Under the pieces are notes generated by a model, which had not been told where the DNA came from, ran no database searches, and saw only the letters and a list, made by a program, of their open reading frames with translations. Of a stretch of 64,000 bases of DNA, positions 45,201 to 60,200 are shown piece after piece. Source of the stretch: Lineus longissimus (Eukaryota > Nemertea > Pilidiophora > Heteronemertea > Lineidae); NCBI RefSeq assembly GCF_910592395.1, contig NC_088309.1:12526599-12590598 (forward strand), given 5' to 3'. Both the position numbers and the translations under genes were made by a program. Every line of letters starts with the position of its first letter. Positions within the stretch are counted from its first letter, which is position 1.

Positions 45201-48200
45201 TTTTCGATTCGACAGAGTTTTCGGTGTGACAGGGTTTAACCCCTTGCCTCCCTGGAGGGGACGATATATCATTCCTATACTAATGCATTAGTATAGAACT
45301 CACGGTACACATTAGACACTATTGTGCGGTGTATTTGTGTCCCTGGTGATCTGACGAAGACAATATTTAGTTTCATTTATAGTTTGCAGATGGCGCTGTA
45401 GTTTGATTGGCACTTGTGCAGTGTCACATTACACGAACTGATTAGCATAAATTAATATTATGTTGTATTATTCGATCAATCAGTAATAGACAATAGCCAA
45501 AGGTTATCAATCGAGTTACGTTGATCATTTACAGGTTGTAACTGCATCAGTTACAGTTCAATATACTTGTTCAAATCAGAATAATCAATCAATTAGAGCA
45601 AAATCAATCAAAAATATTGATTATTATTGATTATTGATTACCTCTTACCCAATCGATACCCAGAAACAACGTCAATTGATAGCGGAGGTAATCAGCTTTA
45701 CAAAAATGTATGGTTTTATTAATCAAGGATGCATGCTGAAGGAGCTGCAATATTTTTAAGTATTTTTACGTTATTTTGCATAAAAGTGGTAGAAAATCTC
45801 AGTACGTAGCTTTACTTTGGCCTCGGGAGCCAAAGGGTTAAATGAAGTATTAAAGTTAGCTGTAAAGGCTGTAAACCACAATAACCATTGTGGTCAAATT
45901 TGGCCGGTACACATGTACCCTCCCCTGGTCAGATGATCTCAGGAGACCAGAGTTTGATTCAATCTACCACTTCACCGACCCTGAACAAATGTGAAAACGT
46001 ATTATCTAATATCTCCCTTGATTCGTTTTCGCTAGATAATTCATGGTACATGTAGGATACATTCTTATATCATACAGGTTCTTCATTTGACCTACTTTTC
46101 AAGGTCACCATGGCGTAGGTTGTAGCTATGACATGTTTCTTAACTGAAATTACTATTGAATCTGATTGCAAATTTGGTAGGCGTGTACCCCATTGCAGGA
46201 GATTTCTGGGACCAAAGTTCAGTTCGCTCTGATTCATCACTTGGCCACCAGGGGGCCGAATCAAAAAGAATATACCAAATATTGATATGGTGAGCTGGCC
46301 CCTTGCCTTTTCATCTTATCAACAAATATTTCATTCATTAAATTTCTAGTATGCAGTTGGTTCAACTCCTCTTCAACAATTACATAATGTACAATGTACA
46401 CTAATGACCAGCCACCCCTGCCCCCAGTGTCTGTCCCCTTCTGCCCAGAACAATGCAGTTAACCTCTCTAATATAAAGGATACCTATGGGACTGACAAGT
46501 GCTGTCCTTGATGGAGGTGTCCTTAGCTGATTAATTACTTAACTCTGCCTCCTTCATGCCCAGAGAGGCTTTTGTTTTATCATTAGTTTTCACCCTCTAC
46601 GGTGTCCAGAGATCAAATTGAAAAGAAACTACTCATTTCTGACCAAAGTGGCTGTCTCTAATAGAGAGGTATCCTGCTATAAACAGAAGTGTCTCCTTAG
46701 GGAGGTTCCACTGTAGCAGATGTCTACAAAATTCTGTAGGCATTTATCTGGTTGTTCTGGTCCAAGACTACATAGCACTTACAGAAGTACAGTTTACAGT
46801 ATCACGGAATTCAAGACAACTCATTCGTTTTTGTTATTTCCAGTCCTTGGAGTTGAGGATTATGGGAGCTGGCTGGTTTTGGGAAATGGTGCATGTTCAT
46901 GTAGGTATAACTTACCACTCCCCCCTCTTCAGGAATGGTCTTTTTTGCTTTCATTTTTGCCCGACATTCTCGGGACCAAGTAATGCCGCTTTGTTTGCTT
47001 ATGAATGAAGTAAAATGTTGGTGTTAGTTATGTGGCAAAATTTACCAGTTCTAGTGTATGAGTGTCTGCACTTGCTTTTTGATAGAAGAGCGTTATAGTA
47101 CCTAGTGACCACACTTGCTTCTGTAAATTTTGTCACAGCGATATATTTTCTTTGCCAACTCACTACTGCATGGTGTTTTGATTTTTGTATCATCTTACAT
47201 CATGCTGGCTGTGGAAATTCAGTCTGTTGGTGATACTCATTGTTGAGATTTGCCAATGTAAAGTTAAGTACAATCTAAAGTGTTTGGTTTGATATCTGAC
47301 AGAATTGAATCTTAAACCTCGCACATCCCAGAATGTCCGGCACTTATTGACTGCATGTTGTTAGTGCCCTGGTATGCATGGAGAGAATCGCATCCTGCAC
47401 ACTGCACTCTTGGATTGTAGACATCTGTTGGGCTAGCAATGAATGACGTTTCCGGTTGTCCAACCAGCCCTAAAAAAGATTCCTGTTGTTTAAAAATTCC
47501 CCCTTGGTTCCATTTTTCCACCTCGGCTGTACAGTGACTCCAGATACCCTAAGGAAATGTACCAACTTTCCTCCACTATATTATACAGGGTTGTCAACAA
47601 AAAACGCAACCGGATACTTCCACTCCCAGGGGGTTACAACCATTGATTCGAAGAAAGATGATAACAAGATCGCCCGATTCTGTTCAGTAGTTTTTGTTGT
47701 ACATGTACATGTAGAGCCTATTTTGTGAAGCAAAGTCAAGGTTCATTTGCGCATAGAAATAATCGAACTGTGCTGGTATATTGAATTTAGTAAGTAGGCG
47801 TATTAAATGTTAGGTAATAATACTGATATGAGATGGTTGTAACCTAAAACAGAACCGATTTTGGTATCATTCTTCTTCTAGAAAGATTCCCCATCCACTG
47901 GTATTGTTTTAACCCCCTGGTAGTTGAAGTTTTTTCTGGATCAACCAGTAACATTTTTTGTGTGCAATGATATATTATGGGGCTTAAAATCAACAACAAG
48001 CTGCAATGCCCGATAACTACAAAGTTCAAGTGCTGTAAAGAACCTGATACTGACACCTTACGCCAGCAATCATATTCTGTGCATCTTTTTCAGCATCAGA
48101 AATAACAGAGGTGTTGACCAAGGATGAAGCAACTCCTGCATGTTCTGTTCAAAGCTTTGGAGTTCTGATATTTCCTTGCCATATTTACTGCTGTCCTTCA

Positions 48201-51200
48201 TACCGCAATCCTAACAGCTTGTACAATAGAACATCCTAGAACTTGAACTGCAGAGGTTTGGGTGAGACAACCCAAACTGCTTGGGTTGGTGCAAAATTTG
48301 GAAGCATTTCAAACCGCATTATTTGATATTTAATTTGAGATGTTTTAGAATAGAAATTGATACCTCACTAATGGTTATGATTGTCTCACCCAAACCGCTT
48401 GGGTGGAGCTAAAATATTGGCCAACATTGGTCTTAAGCACCACGGTTTGGGTGAGACAACCAATACCTCCATTTCAGTGTCAGTTCCTTAAACCCATGTT
48501 GGTTGTGGTCCAACAGATGTGCTGATTACGAGGTCGGTTAATCTTTATGAATTGTTGGTTTTACCCACTGGGGGATCCAAAGGGTACACGGCAGAGGGTT
48601 GAGAAAGTGCAAAAGAATTATCCCTTTGCCATAAGAACTATAGCTGCCCTTACACCACGAAATATTGGTGGACCAATTGCACGTACACCACCACATTGCC
48701 GCGACAAATTGGTTCGGCAATGCATTGCCGATACAAATTGCCGGGCGAATTTGTCCCACCAAGCTTGATGGTCCAAATTCGCCCGGCTTGTTAAAAGCTC
48801 GGCTTTGTCGTGGTGTACGCGCAAATGGATCGGCAATTAGCTAGTTAGATGGTTCGGCTCCAGGCGGCGTTTTCGAAATGGCGCTTTCTGCTTATTGTTG
48901 GCGCGCCATCTGTAGCCGGATTTTATAACTAGCTGCAGCGCTGGTGTACGCGCTTGGTGGATTTTCGATGGTGCGGCATTGGTTCGCGAACCAAGATTGG
49001 TGGTCCATTTTCAGGTGGTGTACGTGCGGCTATTGAGTTTGGACTACTTATCAAGGTCACAGGGGTAAAACCCGAATAAAAATAGATAACAAATCTGACT
49101 GCGATAATTAGGAATATTCATCCATTCACACCTGTCTGTTTTTGTTCCAGGTGAGCACAATGTCTCTGGGCCATTTCATTTTGAGGAATTGTCCTTTAAA
49201 AAAAACACTGGCCATCTATTTTTCAAAGCATGTTTTTCATTGACTCGATGGATCTGCTCTGACCAGTTGTTTCAAAGGTATAATCTTGGTTACACAATTT
49301 TGAGGGGAAAAAATGAATTGCATTCATGAACTGACATGTGTCATATGGTTTGATTAGTACCTGACATAATCATTTGGTTATAACATACATGTATATGAGG
49401 GCTGGGTGCTCAATAGATCCTGAGATCCACTTGTGTGGTGAATACCTGCCTTTCATTTGAGTTGAAAACCTGGGTAAGTGAGCTTACCATACTAGTATAT
49501 AAACTTTCATAGCAACCCTATTCCTAAACCTTTGGTTGTAAGTTGGGTATGTCTCTGAACACTGGTGGGAAGGATTTTTGAATTCATCTTTCTTGAAATG
49601 GAGGAGTCTCCCAATCAGATTCAAAACCACAGTGAGTCCACCTCTCTACTATCATCAATCATTGGGCTATAGCATGCAGTTATGGTTACAGAAAATGGTA
49701 GTTTTTGATAGCACTACAATCCAAAGATTGTCCCTTAAGCACCCAGCTTTTTGCGATTTGGGAAGCAGGATATGCCTGCCTAATTGTTCTATTTGTCTGG
49801 TAAATTGTATGAGACACAACTTTTATACAGTGATAAAGGTTGTGATGACTTGTCAGTGATAAATGTTGTTGTGAACTACTTATGCTCTATAAAATATCCT
49901 CGGCTTCAGTTGGAGTGTCAGGAAATTTGGTGTCACCATTGACTGCAGTCTGAGCGATAGTATTCTCTACTCAAAAATATACATGAGATACATGCCATGC
50001 GAAGTGCTGGATTCCACTGTACAAGCGGGTCAGAAGCAGCACCTGCTATACTAAGAGGAAGTACATTCCAATGGCCCAATTCTTTGTTGTATAGGGTGGA
50101 CAAGTGTACATATTGATGCCCACGGGGTATAGCCCATTGTAAAATAACCGATTTGCATTGAATTACCCTTTTGTAACAAATGAATGTGACCATGGACCTT
50201 ACTCCAGGAGATAAAGCATCTTCGTTTGTACAGTGTGGATTTTACCATAACCCGGGAAAGGAGGGTCTTGGTTGAGTTACTTAAACCCTCTGCACACTTT
50301 AAGAGGTTAATGTCTTTTCCTTTTGAAACTAATGAAAGTATAATTCAGGTGATACCAAGGTATTTTAGAATGTCTGATTAATTAGACTGCTTGGGTAGAC
50401 CAAAAGTGTAGACCAATACTTGAGGTGCTAGCCATGGGTTTTGGACATAATTTGAGGTACCTGGGCGGTCTTGATTTGACATCTTGACCCTCAATGTATT
50501 GACATTGCTCAGCTTCCAGGCGATCCGCGTCAAGACCTTGTCCTTGTATAGCATGCGTCTATATGCAATCTATCTCCACCTGAAATTGATTGGCTATTAC
50601 TCGGCAAGTGTAGCATTTTTTTGTCTCATTTAAAAACTACTACAAGGTATATACTTAGCGTTGAAACTTATGCATTGTCCAGAGTAGATTAAAAGGGCAA
50701 ACCATTGAATTTTGTTTTAAATCCAGTTCATAGAAGCAGTGCAGTGGTCATGGAAAGTGAGGTTTAGTGTCATCGAAAAAGGGCTTCACCATATGCTGCT
50801 TTATATACAGTATACAGATAATGTACACTGCATACGGCAGAATTAGATCAAAATTGGGTGAGGTGCACTGTAAATTGAGGCACACGATAAACAGAAAAAT
50901 GACACATATTTCTACGGTGGTATCGGTGGAGGCTATGGAGGCAATACTGCTGGAAGTTCAGTATGTGATTAGATAACCAAGGTCCTACATGTAAGGCATG
51001 ATATCAATAGCATTCCGCGAAGATGACGTCACTGCAGCTGCTGCCCTCTATTTCCCCATCGCTGAATTACAGGCAATGTCGGACAAACATGCGGTTTCGT
51101 AATGGATTCAGGCTTTCTAACCAGGGCAGTTAGATTCAATCTGGCACATGTCCGAGTGTTGGAAATACTACATAATTGTTCTGAATATTTCTCTCTCTGA

Positions 51201-54200
51201 CACTATGGTATCATTCATGCTAAAAACAATGCAGGGTCAAAGATAATTAACTTTGAAATAAGCTCAAATGCGTAGAAATAAGTGTCGATGTCCGACTGTC
51301 ACGTGACTAAAACGTCATCAATATCTTATGAAAATGACCTTGTGAGCTATAAATAGTAACTTCGCGGAATGCTATTCACTTCTAAAAAGGACTGAAGACA
51401 ATGTGCCTTAAAATTAAAACTAATCGGTCCTTAGTTGCGACACCAAGGACCACTGCAATCAGAATGAGGCTTTTAAAAATCTCAAAAAAAATTTCCAGTC
51501 CAATAATTGGTGTTCTGTGATCTTTCAGAATTCTATTCACGTAAGCAGGAAAGGTTAGTCTTGACTTGCAACATAAGATATCAACATGAATGCCTCATCA
51601 AATTTATCGTATGTAAGCTCTCAGGTCTCAAAATTTTGACTTTTATCTCAAACTATTACCTGCTGTGATTCCAGTTGCTCTTTGGTGTGACACAATCTTC
51701 ATAGAAAGAACGCTGCAGCGCTTTACTTGCAGAAGTGCCGCTCTGGTAATTGAACATGATGTTTCTTGGCCTGACAATGATGACATGATTAGTGTTCACC
51801 ATACATGTATTTCAGTGCATAAACTGTACGGACCAAATATAAGTACAGTACAACCTCTCTATTGCGGACACCCATGGGAATGGGCCCAGGTGTCTGCAAT
51901 AGAGAGGTTATGCCAAATCGTCCGATAGGTGGATTTGAAGTTCCCGCCTTGCAGGTCTTGGTTTTCTCTTTGTCGACATCTAGCGTAGAAACTTTAAACC
52001 TGTTAGCTGATTGGTATTTGCTTGTGATGTTGCGTTGAATGACGTGAGCTACTTTGGAACTCAGAAAGTGAATAATCTCTCTCGTAAAAGGTGCCCCTTT
52101 TATTGCAAAATCTCCTTGACATGTCATAATGTGTGAAAAAACACCATTATTTCTGTCCATCAGCCACCTTTGATTAATGATTAATTTTTTTCAAATTTCT
52201 CTACTAATGCATATTCGCCGCAACACTGACAAAACCGCGTGGATTTATGAGTGTCCGTTGACACAATAGGCCTATGTGATTAGTTGAAAAGATGAGTAAA
52301 CAAATGCCGCAGCTTAATAAGGATACAAAAACACAATGCCATGGGGTAATTACGTTGATTAATTACACAAATATCACACCTGTCGGGCTTACTTGACTCT
52401 CCAAGCGCACGTGGGAAACCATTGTTTTTGCCTATTGTCTGTAATTGGGAGGGAATTGGACCAAAAATTGGCAATCGCCCTGTCCGCAATTCGGAGTAGA
52501 GAGGTGTCCGCCGTACAGAGGTTTTTGTTATTGGAAATGACTTAGAAAAATCGGGACTGGCCGGACGTGTCCGTAATGTAGAGGTGTCCGCCTGGCAGAG
52601 GTGTCCGCTAAGGGAGGTTCTACTGTAGATCGGGGGAAGGAATACCGGCAGGAGTAGGGGGGTAAAATTTGCCATCTTCAGGCGACTGACATAGTAAGGG
52701 CACTGGGACATGTTGGATTCAGCACTACATAATCCGCGCTCAACCGTGAAATGTTTCGACGTACTGTGAATTGGAAGAGACCCCTATTGGCGATTTCGTA
52801 TAGCTTTATCTTGCCTACCTAGCTGTTACCTCTAGTTCGTTTAAAGTTGTACCACTGGCATTGGCCTCCATTGCTTTCAAAAATGTTTATTTTGTGATCA
52901 CTTTAAGGATGCTGCAGATAAATTGGCAGCGAAGCTACATGTATTACAATACATACATGAAAGTTAGCTATTACTCAAGAAGTTAGTTTTCAACCCCTCA
53001 TAACATTACCTTGTAATTTTTAGCATACAGTTCTCAGTACAGTAGCACCTGTGCAGTGAGGTTGGATTTTATTGCTCTCGGGCCTCTGCAGTTTGCATGG
53101 TGTGCATTATGCAATCTACTTCGTTATCCCTGACTCTTATAAACGTGATGAGCGAATATCAATGAAATTGGTGTGTGCGTGCAAAAAGCACAAGAAAATC
53201 CAGTGAGTCTAACCTGTAAAATAGTGTTAAACCATTCCTCGACAGAGCTTTTCAGACTCCAGTCAATTTAATTTTTTCAAATTGACCTTGGATGGACAGA
53301 TTTTGTCTTGTCAATTATCCTGTCCAAATTGCAGTTTATTTTGTCTATAATTTCAGCTGTTTATGTCATTTTCTTCTGCTAGAAATTCACTGCGCATTGG
53401 CGTGCTATTAGCTAATTAACGGTGCGACCTCCTTTTTACTTCCAGATGAAGAAGACGAAGAAACACACAGTCAACCGGACAAGAATGAACTCCAGAACAC
53501 ACTACGAACACTCACGTCTAAATTAGAGGATTTAAACACATGCAATGAACTTATCGTGAAACATGGCGCTGCTCTCCAAAGGTCACTGAGCGAGCTGGAG
53601 CAACTGGACAACCCATCTGATGCTTCATCTAAAATCAAGTCCATTAATGAACGTGCTACACTATTTAGAATTACTTCCAATGCTATGATAAATGTATGTA
53701 TTTTCTCAGCTCATGCCCCATTTATGTATTTTTCTGGCTGTCATTGACACCACTTATTTTCTCAAGGGGGGGGGGTTATAATTAGATTTAGGGTCTCCTT
53801 ATTGAGACAAACTGTAGAGATTGAGACATCATTGCTCATGATGGCCAAGTGAGACACACACACCATAGCCCCCATTCCATAGAAATTTCGTAATGATTTA
53901 TATCATGTGGGTAAAATGGTAAATTGACTGACTTCAATATGTTGTCACAGTATAAAATTCTGATGTATTAAAGTTGAGAATTGTCTTTGTTGGAGCTGTT
54001 ATAGTAGCATTACTCCAAAGTTAGCTCAACAGTTTATAAGGTTGGTGTCTCCATGCTACCAGTATGCTGATGGAGTGCAGAGCTTTGCAGTATTGAGTAA
54101 ATATCTCATCTTTGCTGCTTTCTTCTGAGAGAAATTGATGTGATCCAAAATGCCTTGAAGCGTTGCGACCATACATGCATTTGATGCACCAATCTGCTTT

Positions 54201-57200
54201 AGGAGGGCCAATCAACCTCTTGTACTGCTTTGGAGGTTAATTAGCAATTAAAAGGGCAGACTAATAGCGGGATGTAGTCTGGCATATGGATTTACAGCAT
54301 GTTGTGTGCCAGTGAGTTTATGATCGTTTTTATTGTCGTCGTGGCTTAATGCATTGATGATTGTTTGATAGATGGTCACAGGTTAGAATAAAGATTGTAG
54401 CTTGTGATTAAAACATCACGGGCCGAATTTACAAAGGGTGTTTAGCTTAAAACAGCGTTTAATGTCTGAATAGACAGAGTCAGGGCCTTGCAGGGTTTCT
54501 TCATGAAAACCGCATTAGGCCCTGAAACTGATTATGTAGAATTTACACGCGTCTAACTCTTAAACACCCTTTGTAAATTCGGCCCCAGGTCTTTTGGAGC
54601 GTTGACGGTCTTTGTATTGAAATGTTTCTCCGCTTTGATCAGGCGTAAAACTCTGGCTGCAGGCACGCTACCTACTAGATCTAAGAGGAAATCATAGTCG
54701 TACCAAACTTGGTTTGTTTGTTGGTTTAGATGTGCCTTTAAAATTTTTTGAAAAAGTATGATGACATGTTTTGTGGAACACTTGTTCGATTTGCCGGCGG
54801 CTGCAATAAAAGGTAGCTGCCAAGCTAATCAAAATCACAGACCGTCTTATGAAGTCCTGACTTATTTAGGCTTTTCTTTGCCCTTGGTGAAGTTGTAGTA
54901 ATGAATGATGGTACAATTGTTTCAGGCCTGTGCTGAATACCTTGACCATGCCCAAGCTCAAGGCAAACGATGGCAGAAGACGCTGCAATACGAACATGAG
55001 CAAAGGTTAAGACTGGAGGAGATGGTCGAGCAGCTCGCTCGGCAGCATTCTTCCTTTGAAAAACAGGCCCGCAAGTCCTTGGCTGCAGCATCTGTGGGCA
55101 AGATGGAGGGAAGTCACGCCCAGGGATTATTACAAGGTAAGCGACGGAGAGAAAAAAAGTGGCTGTATATTAAAGTCGAGGTCGGCTGTAGCTTCCTGCT
55201 TACAGACATCTTACGGCAATCGCAGCTGCAGAAGTAGACACTCTCTTTATCTCCCCTTTCTGATTCAAAGAATGCATGGTGGTGTCATCCTGAGGAAATC
55301 GTGGGTTAACCCTTTCGCTGCGCCGCTCAAAATTATTTCAATATTGATTCCTTGCTGCCCCCAAAATACTGTAAAAGCCAATTTTAACATAGGTAACTTT
55401 GCACATACCCAAAGTGTCTCCAGGCTTGTGTATGATCTTCACATTTAAGTGTTGGGGTGTGAAAATGTAATGGCGCGAAGATACATACACGGCTCTAAAG
55501 CAATCCGGATACTAGGGCGGGGAGGGAGGGGAAAGCCAATCTACTGCAGTGGCTCCAGAGCCTGCCATCGTACACAGGGTTTACATTAACCTGTACACGC
55601 CAAACTGTCTTCCTTCTGGGTGTCCATGCGAGACGAAATACAGTTCGCTCAATCACCGCCAGGATACACTTTGGATCATGCCCTACTTCATAACTCCTTT
55701 CCCAATACTTAAACAAAATTAACTAATTAATCCGCCATAATTAATTATTAATTAGGGACTAATTAGTCCGGAATTCGAAAATAAGGTAACGAGAAATTGT
55801 AACTTAAATTCTAACATTGCTTTATTATAAGAACTCAACACTGTATTTTAAATTCCACAGAAGATTACACGGTATGGTTTTAGTATGATGATGCATGTAG
55901 CGAAAAGGCGAGGCCACACTCTAACCAACACAATCATGCAATAATTACAATACGAAAATGCATAAAAATATACATCGAAATCTGCTCAAGGGAACGCTGC
56001 TGGGAAATTATCAACATCGCCAAACTTAGTGTAAAGTGTTTTAACCGCTTCTGGCCGACGAGAACTGTCAGCCAGGGCTTCGGACACATTAGCCGCTTTT
56101 ACCAAAATATCTGACCGACTGTAGTACTCTGCTGATGCCTCTGTGAACCAACCAACATGAGACATTACTTCCGCCGGGCTTGAAGCTGCCCCCGACAGAA
56201 GCAAAGTAATGGAGCAGCCGGCTCTTAAGCCGTGAGGGGTCTCACCCTGGTTGATCCCCAATGTATTTAGATAAATCTTTAATCTATCGTAAATTGCACT
56301 GTACGAAATAGGCGCATCCAACACTACACCGGCTTCTGAGACTGGACGGAATAAATATCCGACCGTAAGATCCACCCCCCAGGTTTGTGCCTTGGAGATA
56401 TACTGCTGAACTCCCTTTACCGGGCAAATAAGATGATTTGGACATTCTTTAACAATGAAGGTATTCACTTTGTTTACCGAAAACGATTTCCCATGGGAAT
56501 GAGAGATTACAAGACCTGATTCATCGGGTAAGCGTTTAACTTCCTGTGTTTTTAAAATTCCCAAATCACTCGCCCTATCCCCGGCAAAGAACTGCATCTT
56601 GAGAAAAGCTTGGTCTCTGGACAAAACGAATTGCTCCCTAAGGGATAGATCTGGTCTTTTAATCTGGTTATCGATATATTTTGAAATAGCTTGAAGCTTA
56701 TCCATGAACAAGGGTTTTGCCTGCTTGGCAACTACGTGCGAGAAACCTTGCTCTCGTTTGACACACTTCAAATACGATTTCACAGGAGGTGAATCAGCCG
56801 GATTCCCAACCCCGGAGAAAATATCCCACGTGCTGCCCCTGTCGGTTTCTTCAGAAATAATGGATTTCAGGGACCGGACTAATCCTTCTAACGTACCGAA
56901 GGCAAGACGGGTAGGACACCCACAGTGGAATTTACCATGATGCCCGAGGAATATACAGGAAGCATTATGGATCTGTGTCCTACCGGCTTTGTCTTTCCAT
57001 ACTAAAAATCGTGTTAGATCTTTTGGAGAAACCCGTTCCAGGGTTGGCCTCATAGGCAGTTGTGCCAAAAATTGCAACAGCTCGTTTTTTAGGGATTGCC
57101 TTTTCTTCATAAGGGGGGTTGCGGAAGCCGCCTTATCCAACTCCTGGAGCCGCTTGTCAATTGCCCCCATGTCAACGCTGATTTTCTGAAATAATCAAGA

Positions 57201-60200
57201 TTAAAGCGTCATCCACAGAGCGTCATCCACATTATGATGTGCAGCTAATTCGAAAAGCCATTAATGGCCATCTCAAACCGACGTTATCTCTGATGAACCC
57301 CTGCTTGGAGGGATAATATACTACGCCCTTTTCTCCTTTAACCCCAAGGCAAACCTGTGAAATTATCCTGGGCTTTAATAGTGGCCACCATATTGGCGCA
57401 GGTGACGTCATGGGTAGCACAAGCGTGCAAACTGGGATTTCCTGCTGGATCAAAAACTGAATAAGGGGTAGAATGACAGCGATAGGTGGGAAAACGTAAG
57501 GATTTAGCTCCTTAGCTATTTCCTGGGCGAAAACATTTTGACCCGCTGACAGAGGTGAAGGGTGCAGGGTAAAATGTCTCAAAACATCGCCCTGTATTGA
57601 ACGCATTGCATTTGAGTCACATGCCATGAGGTCTACTCCGTGCGGGCCATAGAGTAACTCCAATTGGAACCATTTTTCACTTGCCAACATAGTGTCCTGA
57701 GCTGAAATCGCCCTAGAAGGAGCATCTGCTGGGTTTTCTGCCGAAGAAATGTACTGCAAACGTAAATCAATATTTAATTGCTGAGTAAGATGAAACAATT
57801 TTATGAGCATTTCATTTAAGGCGTTGTCCTTGCAACCCTTGTTATTCCACGACGAAACTAGGCTTGTGTTATCGACTTTAACGTCTACCCGGTGGTCTTT
57901 TATATTTGTACTCAATGCTAAGAGGGAAGAATAGAGGGCGTCGGCCTCTTTGACATGAATCGGCCTTATATCATCTGCAGCCCAATAATCACCTAAAGTA
58001 TGACCAACCTGTGGCCCTGATAGAGTGACCGCGCCATAGCGATATCCCAAAGCATCAGTAGCCAGAGCGTAATGTAAATGTTTTTCTGGTCTCCAAGAAA
58101 AATGCCCATGCCAATCATCCAAAAATGCCCAGAATTGTATCTCGTCCCGTAGGGGGCCAGAGATTGGGATGGTTTTACTGTTTTTCGAAGCTTTGGCTAT
58201 TGCGCTAAACAACTCTCTCGTAAATAGTTTTGCGGCCGGAAAAACCAACATCATAGAAATGCATTTACCCGCGAATCTTTGTAGCGTTTTAAGGCTGACG
58301 AAGGGCTGACGAAGAATTTCCTCGCGCAAAACCTTAAACTTCTGTTCCTTATCAGATGGCAGAAGAAACGCCTGCCTGCTAGAATCTACTAGAAACCCTA
58401 AGGACTTGAGCGCCATCATAGGTTGCAAAACACATTTTGGCAAGGAGAACGTGTAACCTAGTTCTGTAAGGATATATAATACCAAAAAGACCCAAAGCAA
58501 AGGAATGCTTGACGCGTCAATATTCTTAGGGACCACGTAGAATCTGTCGTCAATATACTGGATGGTTGGGATCCCCAAATGTCTTAAGAAGGTTGTAGCT
58601 GCATAGCCTACAGTTTGATAAACATAAGCCGATGATTTCCATCCGAACGGAAGCGTCGTACAAACTAGGTACCAACCTGCCCATTCCATGCCAAAATACG
58701 TTTGCGAAGTTTGCGATAATTTAATATGGTCATACCCCGATTTTTCATCAGTGGCAAACATGAGAGCATCTTTGTGTACCAATCGCGGTACTTCTTTCAA
58801 TGTATCTAATGTGAAGGGAGAATCCTTAATCCACAGGTTAAGGAATCTCTGGTCATTGCATAATCTCGGCTTTGAAGGTTCAACTACCAAGGGCATGACT
58901 ACTTTAGGGGGCGGACACTCCCCAACTTTGCCCCAAACTCTGACTGAACCTGCTTTGATTCTATCATTCAAGGTTTCGGAAAAAAAAGCAGCTTGTTTCT
59001 GACAATGGACAGAGTTAGGAAAAAAACTAACTGGGGGTTCGTTTGAATTGTATTTCTGACCCTTGAATTCACCCTTAAATGGCCTAAAGAAAGAATGCAC
59101 ATCAACCCCTTTTTCCAACCAAGTGTGAACCATCTCGCTCTCTGGGAAATCGTTCATTATGGAACTCCAAAGTTCAATATTTTGATGCAATTGTCCAGCG
59201 ACAAAGTGTTCAGGGTCCCTTAAAGGCAAAGTGTCCAAAGGCACCGGAGTTTTTTGTAGAAGTAATACATCATTTACAACCTGATTGAGTTTGAATTGTT
59301 GAGCTGTGAAGTCAGGAGAAGTTTCCCCAATGGTAGTCCAAGACGCCTGTAACCTCTTGACCTTTTCGGCAGCAATTGGATTAAATTTCACCGCATATTC
59401 CCATTCTGGAATCTCTGGCTTAAAGTGCCCCAGTGAGATAGTAGGGGGGATTCCTGCAAGAACCAAAATAAAATGTAGAAACATCTCATTACAGGCGTAT
59501 CAGACTATCAAAGGGAGAACTTCTCCTAACTCACAGCTCGCGCGAACTAGGTCCGCAAGGGGTAAGATCCCTTGAGCTGAGAGAGAGGAAGATGTTCAAA
59601 ATCAAAATTGCTTTACTTATTAACGGTTTTCTAAACAATACACTTATACCACTTAGCGTACCGGACTATTTTACCTTAGACCTATTTCTTGTTGTCAAAT
59701 TGGGCCTTTGCCAACTTCATCTTTTCGCATTCTTTGTACCAATGCCCAACCTCACCGCAAAAATTACATGGGCCCGGGTTATTTCTAGCATAACCATAAC
59801 CGCCATAACCCCTGCCGCGACCTCTACCTCTGCCATACCCATAACCCCCGCCATATCCCTGACCGTAAGCGGCACCATAGCCACCAAAGCCAAACTGATG
59901 CTGGGGAGGTGGGGGAGGCTGCGCGTAAACATGCTGAAGGGGGGAAGAGGATACGGCAGAAGAGGTAACCGGTGGAGACTGTGACCTGGAACGAAGCGGC
60001 TTTTTTACCAACTTTTTGGCCTTTTTGCACTTGGCTAAAGCTTTCATTATTACGTCAGACTGGCCTCCACCCAATGCGGAAAGACAAAAAGTGGGGATAT
60101 CAACAGTATCTTTGAAACGTTCAGCTTGTTTGCCGAGCTCGTAAAAGAGGTGCAAATCTTTGTGATCTTGGTCCTTGGCGCACGCCACTAGTTCGTCTAA

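Noticed and set aside
55893-55905. CATGTAGCGAAA near the YR recombinase end as a foldback iteron
   Set aside because: Single occurrence of 12 bases without repeats or an inverted partner; likely coincidence.
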